DNA of 64,000 bases from Cristatella mucedo (taxonomy: Eukaryota; Bryozoa; Phylactolaemata; Cristatellidae): assembly GCA_009760855.2 (NCBI GenBank), contig WPIO01000106.1, positions 160,001 through 224,000 on the forward strand, in the 5' to 3' direction. A model generated the notes under the pieces. It was not told the origin of the DNA. It did no database searches and saw nothing but the letters and a program-made list of their open reading frames with translations. How positions within the stretch are numbered: the stretch's first letter is position 1; every line of letters starts with the position of its first letter. Of the stretch, positions 42,923 to 55,400 are shown piece after piece. The position numbers and the translations under genes are program-made.

Positions 42923-43228
42923 CTAGGTGCCCCGCCACCATGAACTACAGCTAGATAACAGGGTGGATATAATGAGGTACTTTTCTGCAATACTTCTATC
43001 GTTGCATCGCAGGATCGGCGGTATCAATAGCATGTAAACTAAGACAAAATTGAGATATCGCTTACGAGCCCAGCTCCGGATATCTTTGATCGCCTGGATG
43101 TCCACGGTGTCGAGTCCGTACAAGGAGTGATTCCAGCCTATCATCAAATTTTCATCCATAAGCGATTGCCGAAAGAACTTCGAGGCAGGCGTGTAGACAA
43201 ATGACAGCCGCGGGTCTATTCTCTTCAT
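42923..43228 (-). CDS. Unrecognised open frame, possible exon
   Basis: A 101-codon frame with balanced amino-acid composition (SFVYTPASKFFRQSLMDENL, IGWNHSLYGLDTVDIQAIKD, IRSWARKRYL) in an AT-richer block, unlike the low-complexity ORFs around it. A possible donor GTAAGC at 43065 (reverse) would cut after IRSWA, but I see no good acceptor upstream. I do not recognise the family. It could be an exon of an unseen minus-strand gene, a transposon relic or chance. Confidence 0.2.
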   Translation of the reverse strand: MKRIDPRLSFVYTPASKFFRQSLMDENLMIGWNHSLYGLDTVDIQAIKDIRSWARKRYLNFVLVYMLLIPPILRCNDRSIAEKYLIISTLLSSCSSWWRGT

Positions 43229-45262
<2,034 letters not shown>

Positions 45263-45412
45263 GAGACAGATAGAGAGACAGGCAGAGAGAGGGAGAGACA
45301 GAAAGAGACCGAGAGGCAGAAAGAGATAGGGGTTCAAATGACCACATATCTATTAGCAATACCCTTTTTAACTGACAGGACTTGATTCGAGATTCAATTG
45401 ATTCATTAGCCG

Positions 45413-45578
45413 ATTTAACAGTGTCCTCTGTGTAGCGGCAGAAGAGCCTTACCAGGTTTAACCACCGGGTTCGATTCCTGCAGTTGGCGATCCTTTATTG
45501 CCAACTGCAGGACTCGAACCCACTACCTCGGTTGCGAAGAGCATGCACCTTACCTCCTGGGCTATCGCGGCCCATTAT
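45413..45578 (-). mobile_element. Fold-back SINE family 1 copy
   Basis: It begins with a minus-strand tail (GCGGCAGAAGAGCC). It then has a + oriented GGTTCGATTCCTGCAGTTGG immediately followed by its inverted counterpart GCCAACTGCAGGACTCGAAC, and ends in a minus-strand head (TACCTCCTGGGCTATCGCGG). The box-B region is therefore present twice, head to head. Confidence 0.7.
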
Positions 45579-46175
45579 CTTTAAGGACCGAATAGGTTAA
45601 TGCAGAGGGAGCGAGATTCCTGGAAGTTCGTGGTCACCAGAGGTAGCAAAGCATAGTTCGGCTTAAGATCTCAGAAGGACTTCTCTGTATAATAATAAAA
45701 TATATGAAGAATATAATAAAAGCAATATAATGCAATATAATACACATATATAATATAATAAATATAATAATATATATAATAAAAATGAATTAAAAATACT
45801 TTAACGTCCGTACTCTAACGTCCGACAGTAAGGCAATACCGAAAGGAGGCCAAAGTTGCCGCCAAAGCACCACGGATGTCGCCAGCCTCGCATGATCCGG
45901 ACTCGACGTCCATGATCCGCCGCACCACGTGACGTGCCCCCTTCTCTATCTCGCTCTTTCATTCGAAGCCAGGCGATCGCAGTCAGCTAACGACTATTTT
46001 CTAATTCCTTCACTCGCCGTTCCCCTCTCAGGCACGGTCTCTCTGAAGTCACCTGGCTCAGGCTCTGCGGAGTCCCTCTGGTAATCGCGATTGCCCAGCA
46101 TTAGGAAAGTAAATTGTTAAGGTCGGCCGATTTAAAAGCATTTTTTATATAATCGGGGGAGGGATGGTGGAGAGC

Positions 46176-46270
46176 AGTCGCAGCGGCAGCGAAGAATTGC
46201 CCGCTTCGGGACTCGAACCCCGTGACCTGGGGTGCGAGCTCGAGCACACCTCGCCGCCCCTAGGCTTGAG
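46176..46270 (-). mobile_element. tRNA-like SINE head, minus strand
   Basis: GCCCGCTTCGGGACTCGAAC then CCCGTGACCTGGGG is a reversed box B with a T-arm-like palindrome, followed by a possible reversed box A at GCCCCTAGGCTTGAG. The tail is short and diverged. Confidence 0.5.
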
Positions 46271-46309
46271 TCGGGGGGGGGAGGCTGAAGATCTCAAAGG
46301 TCAAGGCTG

Positions 46310-46437
46310 ATTCAACAACCTATTTTACAGCGGCAGGAGAGCCTCGACGGCTATCGCCGCCGCTTGCAGCGAGCAGCAAAAAGATTGCCCTTGTGCCGGA
46401 CTCGAACCCGGACCTTGATCGTGGACAGCGAAGAATA
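46310..46437 (-). mobile_element. tRNA-derived SINE, family 1, minus strand
   Basis: ACAGCGGCAGGAGAGCCTCG, ACGGCTATCGCCGCCGCTTG and the reversed box B GGACTCGAACCCGGACC. It accounts for the start of a long minus-strand ORF here. Confidence 0.65.
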
Positions 46438-46700
46438 CCCCAGGCCTAAGACGGGGGGGGGGGCGGCTAAGACCCGGCGGAAACGCAACCCGGGGCGGCC
46501 GCCCTCGAGTCAAGTCCGCCGCACTGCAAGTATTTCGCCGCATGCTTCGCTCCGCTGGCCCGAGCCGCCCTTTCGACCGCAAAAGAAATCGTCGTAACGA
46601 TTTCGGCGAAACGCGCTCCGAGACCTGTGCGCGGCGGCGGCTCTCTTTAGATCTGCCGCCAGAGCTCTCGCGCTCGGCGGCTCGGATGAAGAAAGCCGCC

Positions 46701-46742
46701 GTATGGCGGAGGCGACGCGTCCCCGCGTCGCCTCCGCCATAC
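46701..46742. repeat. Perfect hairpin, 19-bp arms, 4-nt loop
   Basis: Arms 46701-46719 (GTATGGCGGAGGCGACGCG) and 46724-46742. Confidence 0.95.
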
Positions 46743-46998
46743 TGGAAATTCGTTCCAGTCCCGCGTTCGCGGCGGCTTCTCGCCTCCTCATTCCTGCCGG
46801 CAGGGCCGCATTTGCGCGCTTTCTCTCGCTCGACCGCGGATTCCGCCGTGTCCCCGCCGACTCCTACCGATCGATGTCTTTCGCGAGGCCGCCGCCGGCG
46901 CGCGCAGGGCGGCCGGAGGAACCGCAGCCGGCGTACGGGGGGGGGGGGTAGGGTTGGGTCGCGCGGCGCCACCGCCAGAGCGGCCGCGAGCTCACGGC

Positions 46999-47041
46999 GG
47001 TCCGACGCCGCGGCGGCGCGCCGCCGCCGCGGCGTCGGACC
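46999..47041. repeat. Perfect hairpin, 20-bp arms, 3-nt loop
   Basis: Arms 46999-47018 (GGTCCGACGCCGCGGCGGCG) and 47022-47041. Confidence 0.95.
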
Positions 47042-49834
47042 CTGGCTGCAATCTGCATTCGAATTAATGCCGATAGGCCTCGTTAGACCGCCGCCCGAAA
47101 TGCCATCCGCGGCCGCCGCCGCTCCTAGACGCGCGCAGACGAGCGCCTGGCGACGAGGCCGCCGCCAGGACCGGTCGTCGCCGCCGCCGCCGGGGTCCGC
47201 CACTGCTGAACGATTGCTGCGCGCCGCTGAGGCTCAGACGGCGGCGGCGCTAAGCTAAGCTAAAGCAAGCTGCGATAAGACTTCGTCGGCCGACGAAAGC
47301 AGCAAGCGGCGGCCCGCGCCGCCGCCGCCGCGTCGGGCCGCCGACTAAAACCCTCCCCTCCCCCGTCTCTGGTTATCAGGGCGGCGCGGCGCTGCGGCGG
47401 CGGCTTCGCTGCGACCGAACGAGTGACACAGCCCGGTACGCTAAAGCGCGCCGAAAGCCGTTACGACCACCGCGCCCCGCCCCCGAGGTGGTTGCCGCCG
47501 CGGCGGCGGGGCGGCATTGTCTCGAACAGGCCTGCGGCCGGGGCGCTGACGCCGGAGGCTGCGTGGAAAGGCCGCTTCTCGCTCGTTCTATGTTGTCCTT
47601 AGATTGAAGGGTGAGTGAAGCAGCGATGCGAGGCGCGCCGCGCTGCAGCGGTGCGTGCTTCCGCCCTGCACGCCCGCCCCCTACCCGCTGGTGGCCCTGC
47701 TCGGGTCGGCGCTATACCCGGACGAGTCGGGCGCGGCCGGCGGCGGCGGAGGGGCGGCCGCCGGTGCCCGGATGAACCGCGGCGGTTGCGGCGGCCGTAG
47801 GTCCGAGGTCTCCCGCGGCGGCGGAGGCCGCACGACGGCCGCCATTGGTTAATTGCCCGAGAAATGCAGGCGGAAAGCGCCCACTACGGCAGTACCGCGT
47901 AAGCGGCCCGGAGTGACGCGACGCGGCGGCGGCGAGTCCTGGCGGCGCTTGTGACCTGTGACCTCATAATTTTCCTCGTAGACGGGCGCGCTGCAGACGG
48001 TTAGGCGGCTCTTAATGATACCGTTCGCCGCAGCCTTGTAGCGACTTCGGGGGCGACTTCTTCCGTCGGGCAGCAAGCAGTACTGCCGGGCTCGACTCGC
48101 GCGAACTGTAAGGAGAAGGAGAGGCGCCGTCGCAACTTAGGAGGTGAGGGTGCGCTGTAAGAAGCCTCGAGCCTCGACTGGCCGCTCTCGCCGCCGCCGC
48201 CACGGGCCTCGGCGCGGCGGCGGCGGGAGCGGCCGCCGGTCGGCCGCTAGCGATCGCGCGCGTCTCCGTTGCGAACGGACGCGCCAGGACTTACTTGCCG
48301 ACCGCCCCTACCCTGCGCGCGGCATTCGTGTCGATCGCGCGCGCCTGAGCTGAGGGACGGCGCGGCGGCCGCCGTTCGCCTCGCCGGCGTCGGTCCAACG
48401 GTCGTCCCCCATCGGCCGCGGTTGTGCGCGCCTCAATAGGGCCGCCGCCGCCGCGGGGCTGCCGCGGCGCCATATTGCTCGGCCGCGGCGCCACCGCGAC
48501 CGCAGTTGTTCCCGTCGGTGACCGGACCGAACGAGCAGGGCCGGCGGTCTTCGTGGCGAATTCGGCTGCCAGGCGGCCGCGCCAGACCCCCGGCGCTGGC
48601 CGCCGCCGCCCGCGCTGCTGCGGCTGACTGGACTCGCGCCACCGTGGGCTGGAGCGCCAGCTGGCGGCTTATTTCTTTTTTTTTCTAGGGGGCGCAGGGT
48701 TTGGCCCGGGTATGGGGGGGGGGGGGGCACGGTTTGGCGGGGGGGGGGAGGGGGCGACCGCCGATCGCGGGCGGATAAGCTAAACCGCCGCCGATACCCG
48801 CAGGCCGATGCCGCGAGCGACCGAGCCTCGTCGCATGGCCGCGACCGACGGCCGCCGCAGCAGCAGCCGACTTACGCTGTCCGCGAGATCGAGGCAGGGA
48901 AGTCGGGCGTGGTGGCGCGACGCCCGACCGTTCTGCTTTTGGAGGCTTCGGCGGGCGATGGCTGTCAGGAGGGAGCTGCGGGAAGGAGTAAGCTGCGGCA
49001 GGGCGGTGGCCAGACCGGACGCTATGGCCGGAGGCTCCGCCATGGTCGCCGCCGCCGCCGCAGTCGTGCCGGCGGCGGCGCCGCCGGCGGCAAGGGCCAT
49101 ACGCGCCGCCGACGCCGACGCCGTGAGCCCCGCGAAACCCGGGCTCTCGGTTTCTTCTTGTTCGAGTGAATTGTAAGTGCCTCGCGACTCTGCCGTAGCG
49201 TCTGCCGCCGCCGCCCCCTCGGCCTCCGCGGCGTCGGCTGTAGGCCGACCGCCGCGACACACCTGTTTGCAGCTCTGCAGGAAGTGAGGGACGGCGGTAG
49301 GAGAGGGAGGAAGACCAGCGGTGTCCGGTCAGTGAAGCCGCCGCCGGGGCTCCCTGTAGCTAGTGCTGCACAGTGTCGGCCGGCCGGTTCGGGTGGGCCG
49401 CCGTCCGTCCGTCTGCGACGATAGGCCACCGTTCACCACGTGGACTCGGTAGACCCCTACTGTGCCTTCACGGTTGGCTGCTCCAGCACTGGGCTGTGCG
49501 ACCACGTGAGTCATGCCTCTAAGGTCGACTGCTGCAACAGCAGCAGCAGCTGCTGCCTAATCCAGCCAACGGCATCCCAGGCGTGCAGGAGTACCAGACC
49601 AAGTTCGCCGTATGCCCAGTTCCCCCTCCCCATCTGCAATCGTCAGATTGAAAATTCCAAACCAGCCCCGGCCCTTCCTCCTGGCAGGCTTGGCTTCCAT
49701 GCTGCTGGTGACACTTCGTCGGCCATGTCAACTCATTCACTGTGGTCGTCGTCTCGTGTTTTCGTCAGTTGCTGAAGCCATGCGGCGTTTTTTAAACAAC
49801 CGCAAAGAGGCTGCTGGCCTCATTTCCCCACACC

Positions 49835-49835
<1 letters not shown>

Positions 49836-49928
<93 letters not shown>

Positions 49929-50027
49929 TATATATATATATGTATATATATACACACAGAGAGATACAGAGAGAGAGTGAGAGAGAGAGGAGAGAGAGTG
50001 ATATATATATATATATATATATAAAGA

Positions 50028-50079
<52 letters not shown>

Positions 50080-50098
50080 CAGAGAGAGAGAGAGAGAG
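49836..50098. repeat. Compound (GA)n-(TA)n-(GA)n-(TA)n array
   Basis: (GA)~45, then alternating (TA)n and GA blocks to 50098. Confidence 0.95.
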
Positions 50099-51073
50099 TT
50101 GCCCAGACGTTTAGGCGGCTGCAGCGCCGCCTGCTTCGGACGACATTGCCATTTGTGTGGTGCATTTCCCACTGCTTCGGCTCGAGCTGTGCGGTTCTGT
50201 CTGCTTGGCCGTTGCGCCGGTATGCCTGCTCCCTGAGCTAGCCGTCCATCTTGGGAAGCGCTGTTCATCGCCTGGCGACCGTCGATAGGGGCGACAAAAC
50301 GCAGTTTCGCAAATGGCAATGTCGTCGTCGGCAGCTGCGGTGGCAGCCCCCAAACGGCTGGGCAATCTCTTGCGGGTGGTGGGGGGATATAAGATGTGGC
50401 AGACGCACTGAAGAAAGGTCGGTTTGCGTGGTTGTGGCTGCTGCCCCCCCCACACCCAACCGCAGTGGCTCTCCTTCGCGTTGCGTCGTTGCTTTCCGGC
50501 AGCTCCAGCTAGACCAGTGCAGCCCCGTGCCTTTCTCAGCCAGCTCAGCCCTGGCCATCAGTCACCAGCCGCGCCCTTCCGCCTTCGCCTAGTGCGCCCT
50601 CGCCTAGTGCGGTCGACCTGGTGGAGTCAACGTTAGCAGCTGCATTTTGGGAACAGCCGCCCGGTACTAGTGGACTCCTTTCAGTGGGTTTTTACTTAGT
50701 TATTTTCCTCCCCGTCCAGCTGCCCAGTTTACTCATCCGAGCTGCCGGAAGTTGATCGTTGCCGCAGACCGGCGAACTGCATGGTAACTGTCATGTCGGT
50801 GGCTCTCTGAGGCTCGGCTCGTGCTGGCTTCCGCCGTTCGAGCGAACCGCCTCATCCACCAGCACCCCACCCCCCCCCCCCCCCCCCGTGGCCACACTGC
50901 AGGCCGTGTATCTAGACTCGGGTGTTCGGGTTCTGGGCTGCGTCTGCCGGTGTTTGTTGCTTTGCCATGTCCCGCGATTACGAATAATTATTTTGAACAA
51001 TTATTAGCTTGCCAGCTGAACCTCGATTATGAACTACGAGCTTGGCTTGGCCACTGAATTTGTATCTAGAGCC

Positions 51074-51187
51074 GCTTATGAAATAGCCGTGATAAGCTGA
51101 AGCTTATGAAATAGCCGTGATAAGCTGAAGCGTATGAAATAGCCGTGATAAGCTGTAGCTTATGAAATAGCCGTGATAAGCTGAAGC
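51074..51187. repeat. 28-bp tandem repeat, four copies
   Basis: Units start GCTTATGAAATAGCCGTG and end ATAAGCTGAA; the third and fourth have single changes (GCGTATG, CTGTA). Confidence 0.93.
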
Positions 51188-51911
51188 TTTATGAGGTGTG
51201 CGGCTTATGATTGTGTATGAAACAGACAATCGTGTTGCTTACTTAACCTGGCCACTTTATTATAACGCACGGGCCTGACCCGCAGTCACCCTTGTGGAGT
51301 TACGGTCTGCCGGTCGGTGAGTCAGAGCATCAGCTGCTGTCAGCCTGTACCGCAGTAGTGGCCGTCGTGTACAGGGCTATATCGTTAGTGCTTTTTTCTA
51401 ATACGTAGTTGCTAGCGCTGCGCGCAGAATATCAAGAGCGCTGCGTCGTTATCGTTGGGCGCGCATTGTGAGCTTCAGGTCTTGGCGAATTGAAAGCGCT
51501 ACCCGAACTCGGCAAGGTTTCGCTCGGTCATAGCCTCCGCCACCCCACTCGAGCCTGAGCCGGGGGGGGGGTGAGGGGAGGTGGGGGAGACCATCGGCGA
51601 CATCGCTGCAGCTGCGAAAGGGACAGCCCGTGACGTTAAACAGCTGCCCGACGTCGTAGCAGTGGCAGCCAGCGGAAGGAGGTCGGGCTGCCGTGCGACC
51701 GACGACATCTGGCAGCTGGGCTGGCTGGCCGGCCGCGTTAGCACCAGCAGCTGATCTCGGGGCCACAGGCTCTCGATGCCAGCTCAGCCCGGTCAGCTGC
51801 TGCTGCTGCCACGCCCCCATCCGGCCGGACGAGCAGCTGTCGCTCGGTCGCACGTCCAGTCGATGGCCGCCTTCCACCCGCCCGTTCGCCTTCGGTCTGC
51901 GTTGTTGTGCG

Positions 51912-51932
51912 CGAGGCACGCAGCGTGCCTCG
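51912..51932. repeat. Short perfect palindrome, 10-bp arms
   Basis: CGAGGCACGC and its complement around a single A, about 100 bp upstream of the zinc finger exon A start. Confidence 0.9.
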
Positions 51933-52032
51933 TGATCGAGCGTCCGCAGACGACGGAGGAGCAGCGCTTCCCGCGTTGGTCGCTGCCGCCGCCGCTCACT
52001 TCCATATATGTCTTTGGCGCTGCAGGACCTGC

Positions 52033-52441
52033 ATGCCGGTGACCATGACGACATCGGCGTCGGCGCTGCCACCGCAGTGGTCCGGTCAGAGCTGCTGCTT
52101 TTTCTGTCCGGCCGACCGGTCGCCCACTCTGCTAGTGTCGACCGTGGCCGGCCTGCAGGACCGCCTCGTCCGCCTGCTCGGCATAGCGGCGCCGTTCGCC
52201 GAGCGAATCGAGGCGATATGCCGCTCGTGCCTGCGAAACCTGGACGAGCTTGAGCAGGCCAGCGTGCTCCGAGAGACCATGCGCGGCCACTTTGAGTCGC
52301 AACACGGCAACGACATCGAGAGGGAGCTCGGCTTCACCTTCGTCGTGCTGCCGACAGCCGGAGCGGCAGCGGCGCCATCTGTCGCAGAGTTCTCGGCGTT
52401 GGACGTCGGCCGCGAAGGGTTCGCTCTGCACTCTGGAGAAG
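52033..52441 (+). CDS. Zinc finger gene exon A: start and ZAD-like domain
   Basis: The ATG at 52033 (MPVTMTTSAS) is the first Met in frame after a possible acceptor GGCGCTGCAG ending at 52025, which suggests a non-coding upstream exon. The domain runs CFFCPADRSP, about 43 residues, then CRSCLRNLDELEQ. This C-x2-C/C-x2-C layout, with an amphipathic helix after the second pair, is typical of ZAD. The donor is GAAG|GTAGGT at 52442, leaving one base. The reading frame stays open upstream of the ATG to 51907, so the start is the likeliest rather than proven. Confidence 0.8.
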
Positions 52442-55400
52442 GTAGGTGCCAGCCCTGCCCTAGTCTGTGCCAGCTTCCGGAGGCTTCCAGAGGCTTCCAG
52501 TGCTGCCTCTTGCTGTCTGTCTGTCTGTCTGTCTCTCTTCCCTCTCCTCTCTCCTCTCCTCTCTCCTCTCTCCTTCTACCATTCCTATCAAAGGCACTGG
52601 AGCGAGTCGTGGCAGACCAGCTGAACTCATATATTGAAACGTCAAACCTTTCTAGTAATTTTAGTTTTTAGAGCTAATCACTCCACAGAGTCAGCATGCT
52701 TCGGGTGTACAACGACCTACCTTACGAATGTAGACATGACTAGAGGATCTCTGCTCGATCTTTCGGCAGCTTTTGATACTATCGATGACCAAGTCCTTCT
52801 TGAGCACCTCTCATCTCGCCTGGGCATCACCGGCAATGCATTGCAATGAATGGACCAGGTCTTATCTCAGTGGGAGACTCCAGAGTATTGATGTAAATGG
52901 ACAAAGATCATCCGAGGCGCCTCTGAAATATGGAGTGCCTCAGGGCTCCATGCTTGGTCCTGTTCTTTTCACGGTTTATAACCTTTGCTTATAACTATTG
53001 GTTAACCATTAGCCATAACCATTTATAACCATGGTTTATAACCATCTTATTCATGTTGTTTTCAAGCATGATATCACTCACCATTCAATCGCATTTCCTT
53101 TTGCAGCAAATGTAAAGTGCCTAGTAAGAGAGAACTCTGAGGGTGCTTAATCAAGTGTTATTATTATTGTCTCTCACTTGCTCTCTCTCTCCTCTTCTCT
53201 GGCCCAATGTCCCTGCCCATCCTCTAGAGTTGTGCTCTCTTTCGTTCGGGTTCTGTGCTACAGCCACCATTGCTGCTGCTGCTGCATGGTTCTTGCAGTC
53301 AGGCAATATCTGTGCTCGCCTACTTAGAACGCATGGCTGCGCTGGCCTGTGCCGTATGCTCCGCTGCCGAGCTTTTGTGGCCTGCTGACTGGGCCATCAA
53401 GATGCTGTTACTGTAAACGGCCATCCACGGCACTTAATATGCAGCTTGCCAGCCTTGTCCAATAATAACTCTTTGTGGTGTAGGCATTAGTCACTGGGTT
53501 GCACTCCCTGGCTGTGTTTACGTTTACATACAGGTATCCTCACGGCCGTACGGCTACATTACACGGCCATAGGCATTAGGAAGTAGTGCCTATCAATGGC
53601 CGTGCAGTGTAGCAGTCAGAAGGTGCACGTTTCTCCAATGGCACGAGCACGGAAAGCGGAACGTTAATTTTTTTTACATTAAACCCTAACAATAGCAGAG
53701 AACAGAAACCCTACAATATTGTCTGTTACGTTACAGTACTTGTTGCTTAGTGATACAGCAGTAGCGACCTTTATTACATAGCGACCGAGAGTTTATCCGC
53801 TGAGCTAGAGAAAAAAGTGACACGTTACGGCACGTGAGCGACGCGATATTGATTCTTTGTGACTCGACTTTTGCACGACTTCCGACCTGGCTACTAACTA
53901 GTAGCGAGAAAATCTGACTCGGAGCAAAGTTTGGTCTGCTCTGACAGAGGTGTCTGCTCGTCGGCGAGTCATTTGGCCTACCCCAGGGCTGCTCGGATTG
54001 GGACGAGTCGCCTGTCCAACTTAAATAATGGGCAATTGTGTGCTCCTGCTTGCAGCATTTGAGCTCTATCTTGACTGTCTGGTCAAGTTAGGTCCGCATG
54101 CATTGCATCCAGTTGTACTGCTACCAGAACTAGTGAGGATTAGGCAGACGTAACACCCTGGGTGTCAGTCTTAAGTAGAATTAATTTATTTCATGCTCAG
54201 TTGTTGTGTGCTTCAGCCTTTTTGCTTTCCCGTTTTCAATTGCCAAAAAATGACTTACACATGGGCTGCCGGAGTTGTGGGCTCCGAGGCAGAAGAATCC
54301 TTCGAGAAGATTCGAGCCTCGAAGGGAGGGGCAGGGCCAGGGGCAGGGCTGGACTCAGCTGCAAGCAGCTGGATGTCATGCACAGCTTAGGCGGTAGTTA
54401 CCCTAACTTATTGGTAGCCGACACACAGGCTTTCAGCTTGTCTGCCCTCCGGGGACTTTCGGAAGTAGCAACACATTTTCGGGGCAGCTGCCCGCTTGCT
54501 GAGCTGGAACTTTGAACTTTCAGCTCCTTCGTTTTGATCGAGTCGCTTGCTCGGACTAGCCGGCTCATTCCTCAACTCGTCTGCTGCCTCGCTTGTCGAA
54601 TCAGCGGTCTACTTTGTAAAAAAAAAAACAACAAAAAACAGTGACCCTGAAAGACGGTCAGATCTGCCACCTCGACCTGCTGCCTAGTAGGCGAAACTGC
54701 AAGCTGGTAGCTCAAACCACTTGACTGCCGGCCAAAACGACTTCCACTTTCGTCCTCGGCATAATTAAGCGACTTCCTGAGCAACTCGTTCCCCGTTCCT
54801 CCTTCTACTCGTTGAGAAAGTTAAGGAAGCCTACACCGAATTCGTGCTGCCAGCTATTCTCCGTACGGCTCTCTTAAAACTTGCCCTTGGAAGTTTGGGA
54901 GCATAGAAAAATGACTAATATAATCGAATGTGGCTGGAGAATAAGAAGAAGGAAAGGGAGAGAGAAGAATGGAGAGAGCATAAGAGGTCTGCATAATGCT
55001 GACGATGGGATCGTTTTTTGCCCATCCTTTAAACAGGAACTGAAAGGGCCTGCTGAGATTTAGATTTGCTGAGACTTGGCAGATGGTGAGCCGCGATGGC
55101 TCACAAGGTAAGGCGGTTGCTTTTCACGACCTCGACCCCGAGGTCGTGGGCTCGAATCCTGCAGTGGGCGATCCTTTATCGCCATTGCAAGCGGTGGTGA
55201 TTGCCGTAAAGGCTCTTCTGTCGCTATACAAAAGAGGCTGTTAAATCAGCTATCATTGAAGCTGCATCCCAAGTAGTGTCACTTGTGCCAAAGGGAAGTG
55301 CATCACTTAGAGATCAAGTCGTGAGAATAGTAGCTGCTGCTACAGGTTGGCAAATGCTGTTACGTGCAGGTCAAGTTCATAGCCTCGTGAGCTTGTTTGC

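Larger units (their letters stand above)
46440..49300. other. CpG-rich block, possible promoter region
   Basis: Very high CpG density, two perfect hairpins, several G-runs (48715, 48738). It is the nearest CpG-rich block upstream of the zinc finger gene (about 3-5 kb before exon A), so it could contain that gene's promoter and untranslated exon; this is inference from position alone. Confidence 0.35.
50100..52025. other. Upstream region or 5' intron of the zinc finger gene
   Basis: No coding exon was recognised. There is a poly-C run at about 50868-50887 and the 28-bp tandem repeat. A possible acceptor at 52025 suggests an untranslated exon somewhere upstream. Confidence 0.4.

Noticed and set aside
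46200-46435. Pair of minus-strand tRNA genes
   Set aside because: B-box-like GGACTCGAACCC occurs, but the sequence continues into SINE family 1 body, and acceptor stems are not formed.
46325-47203. 292-codon minus-strand ORF
   Set aside because: It starts in a SINE, passes through a perfect hairpin and a CpG-rich block, and resembles no protein.
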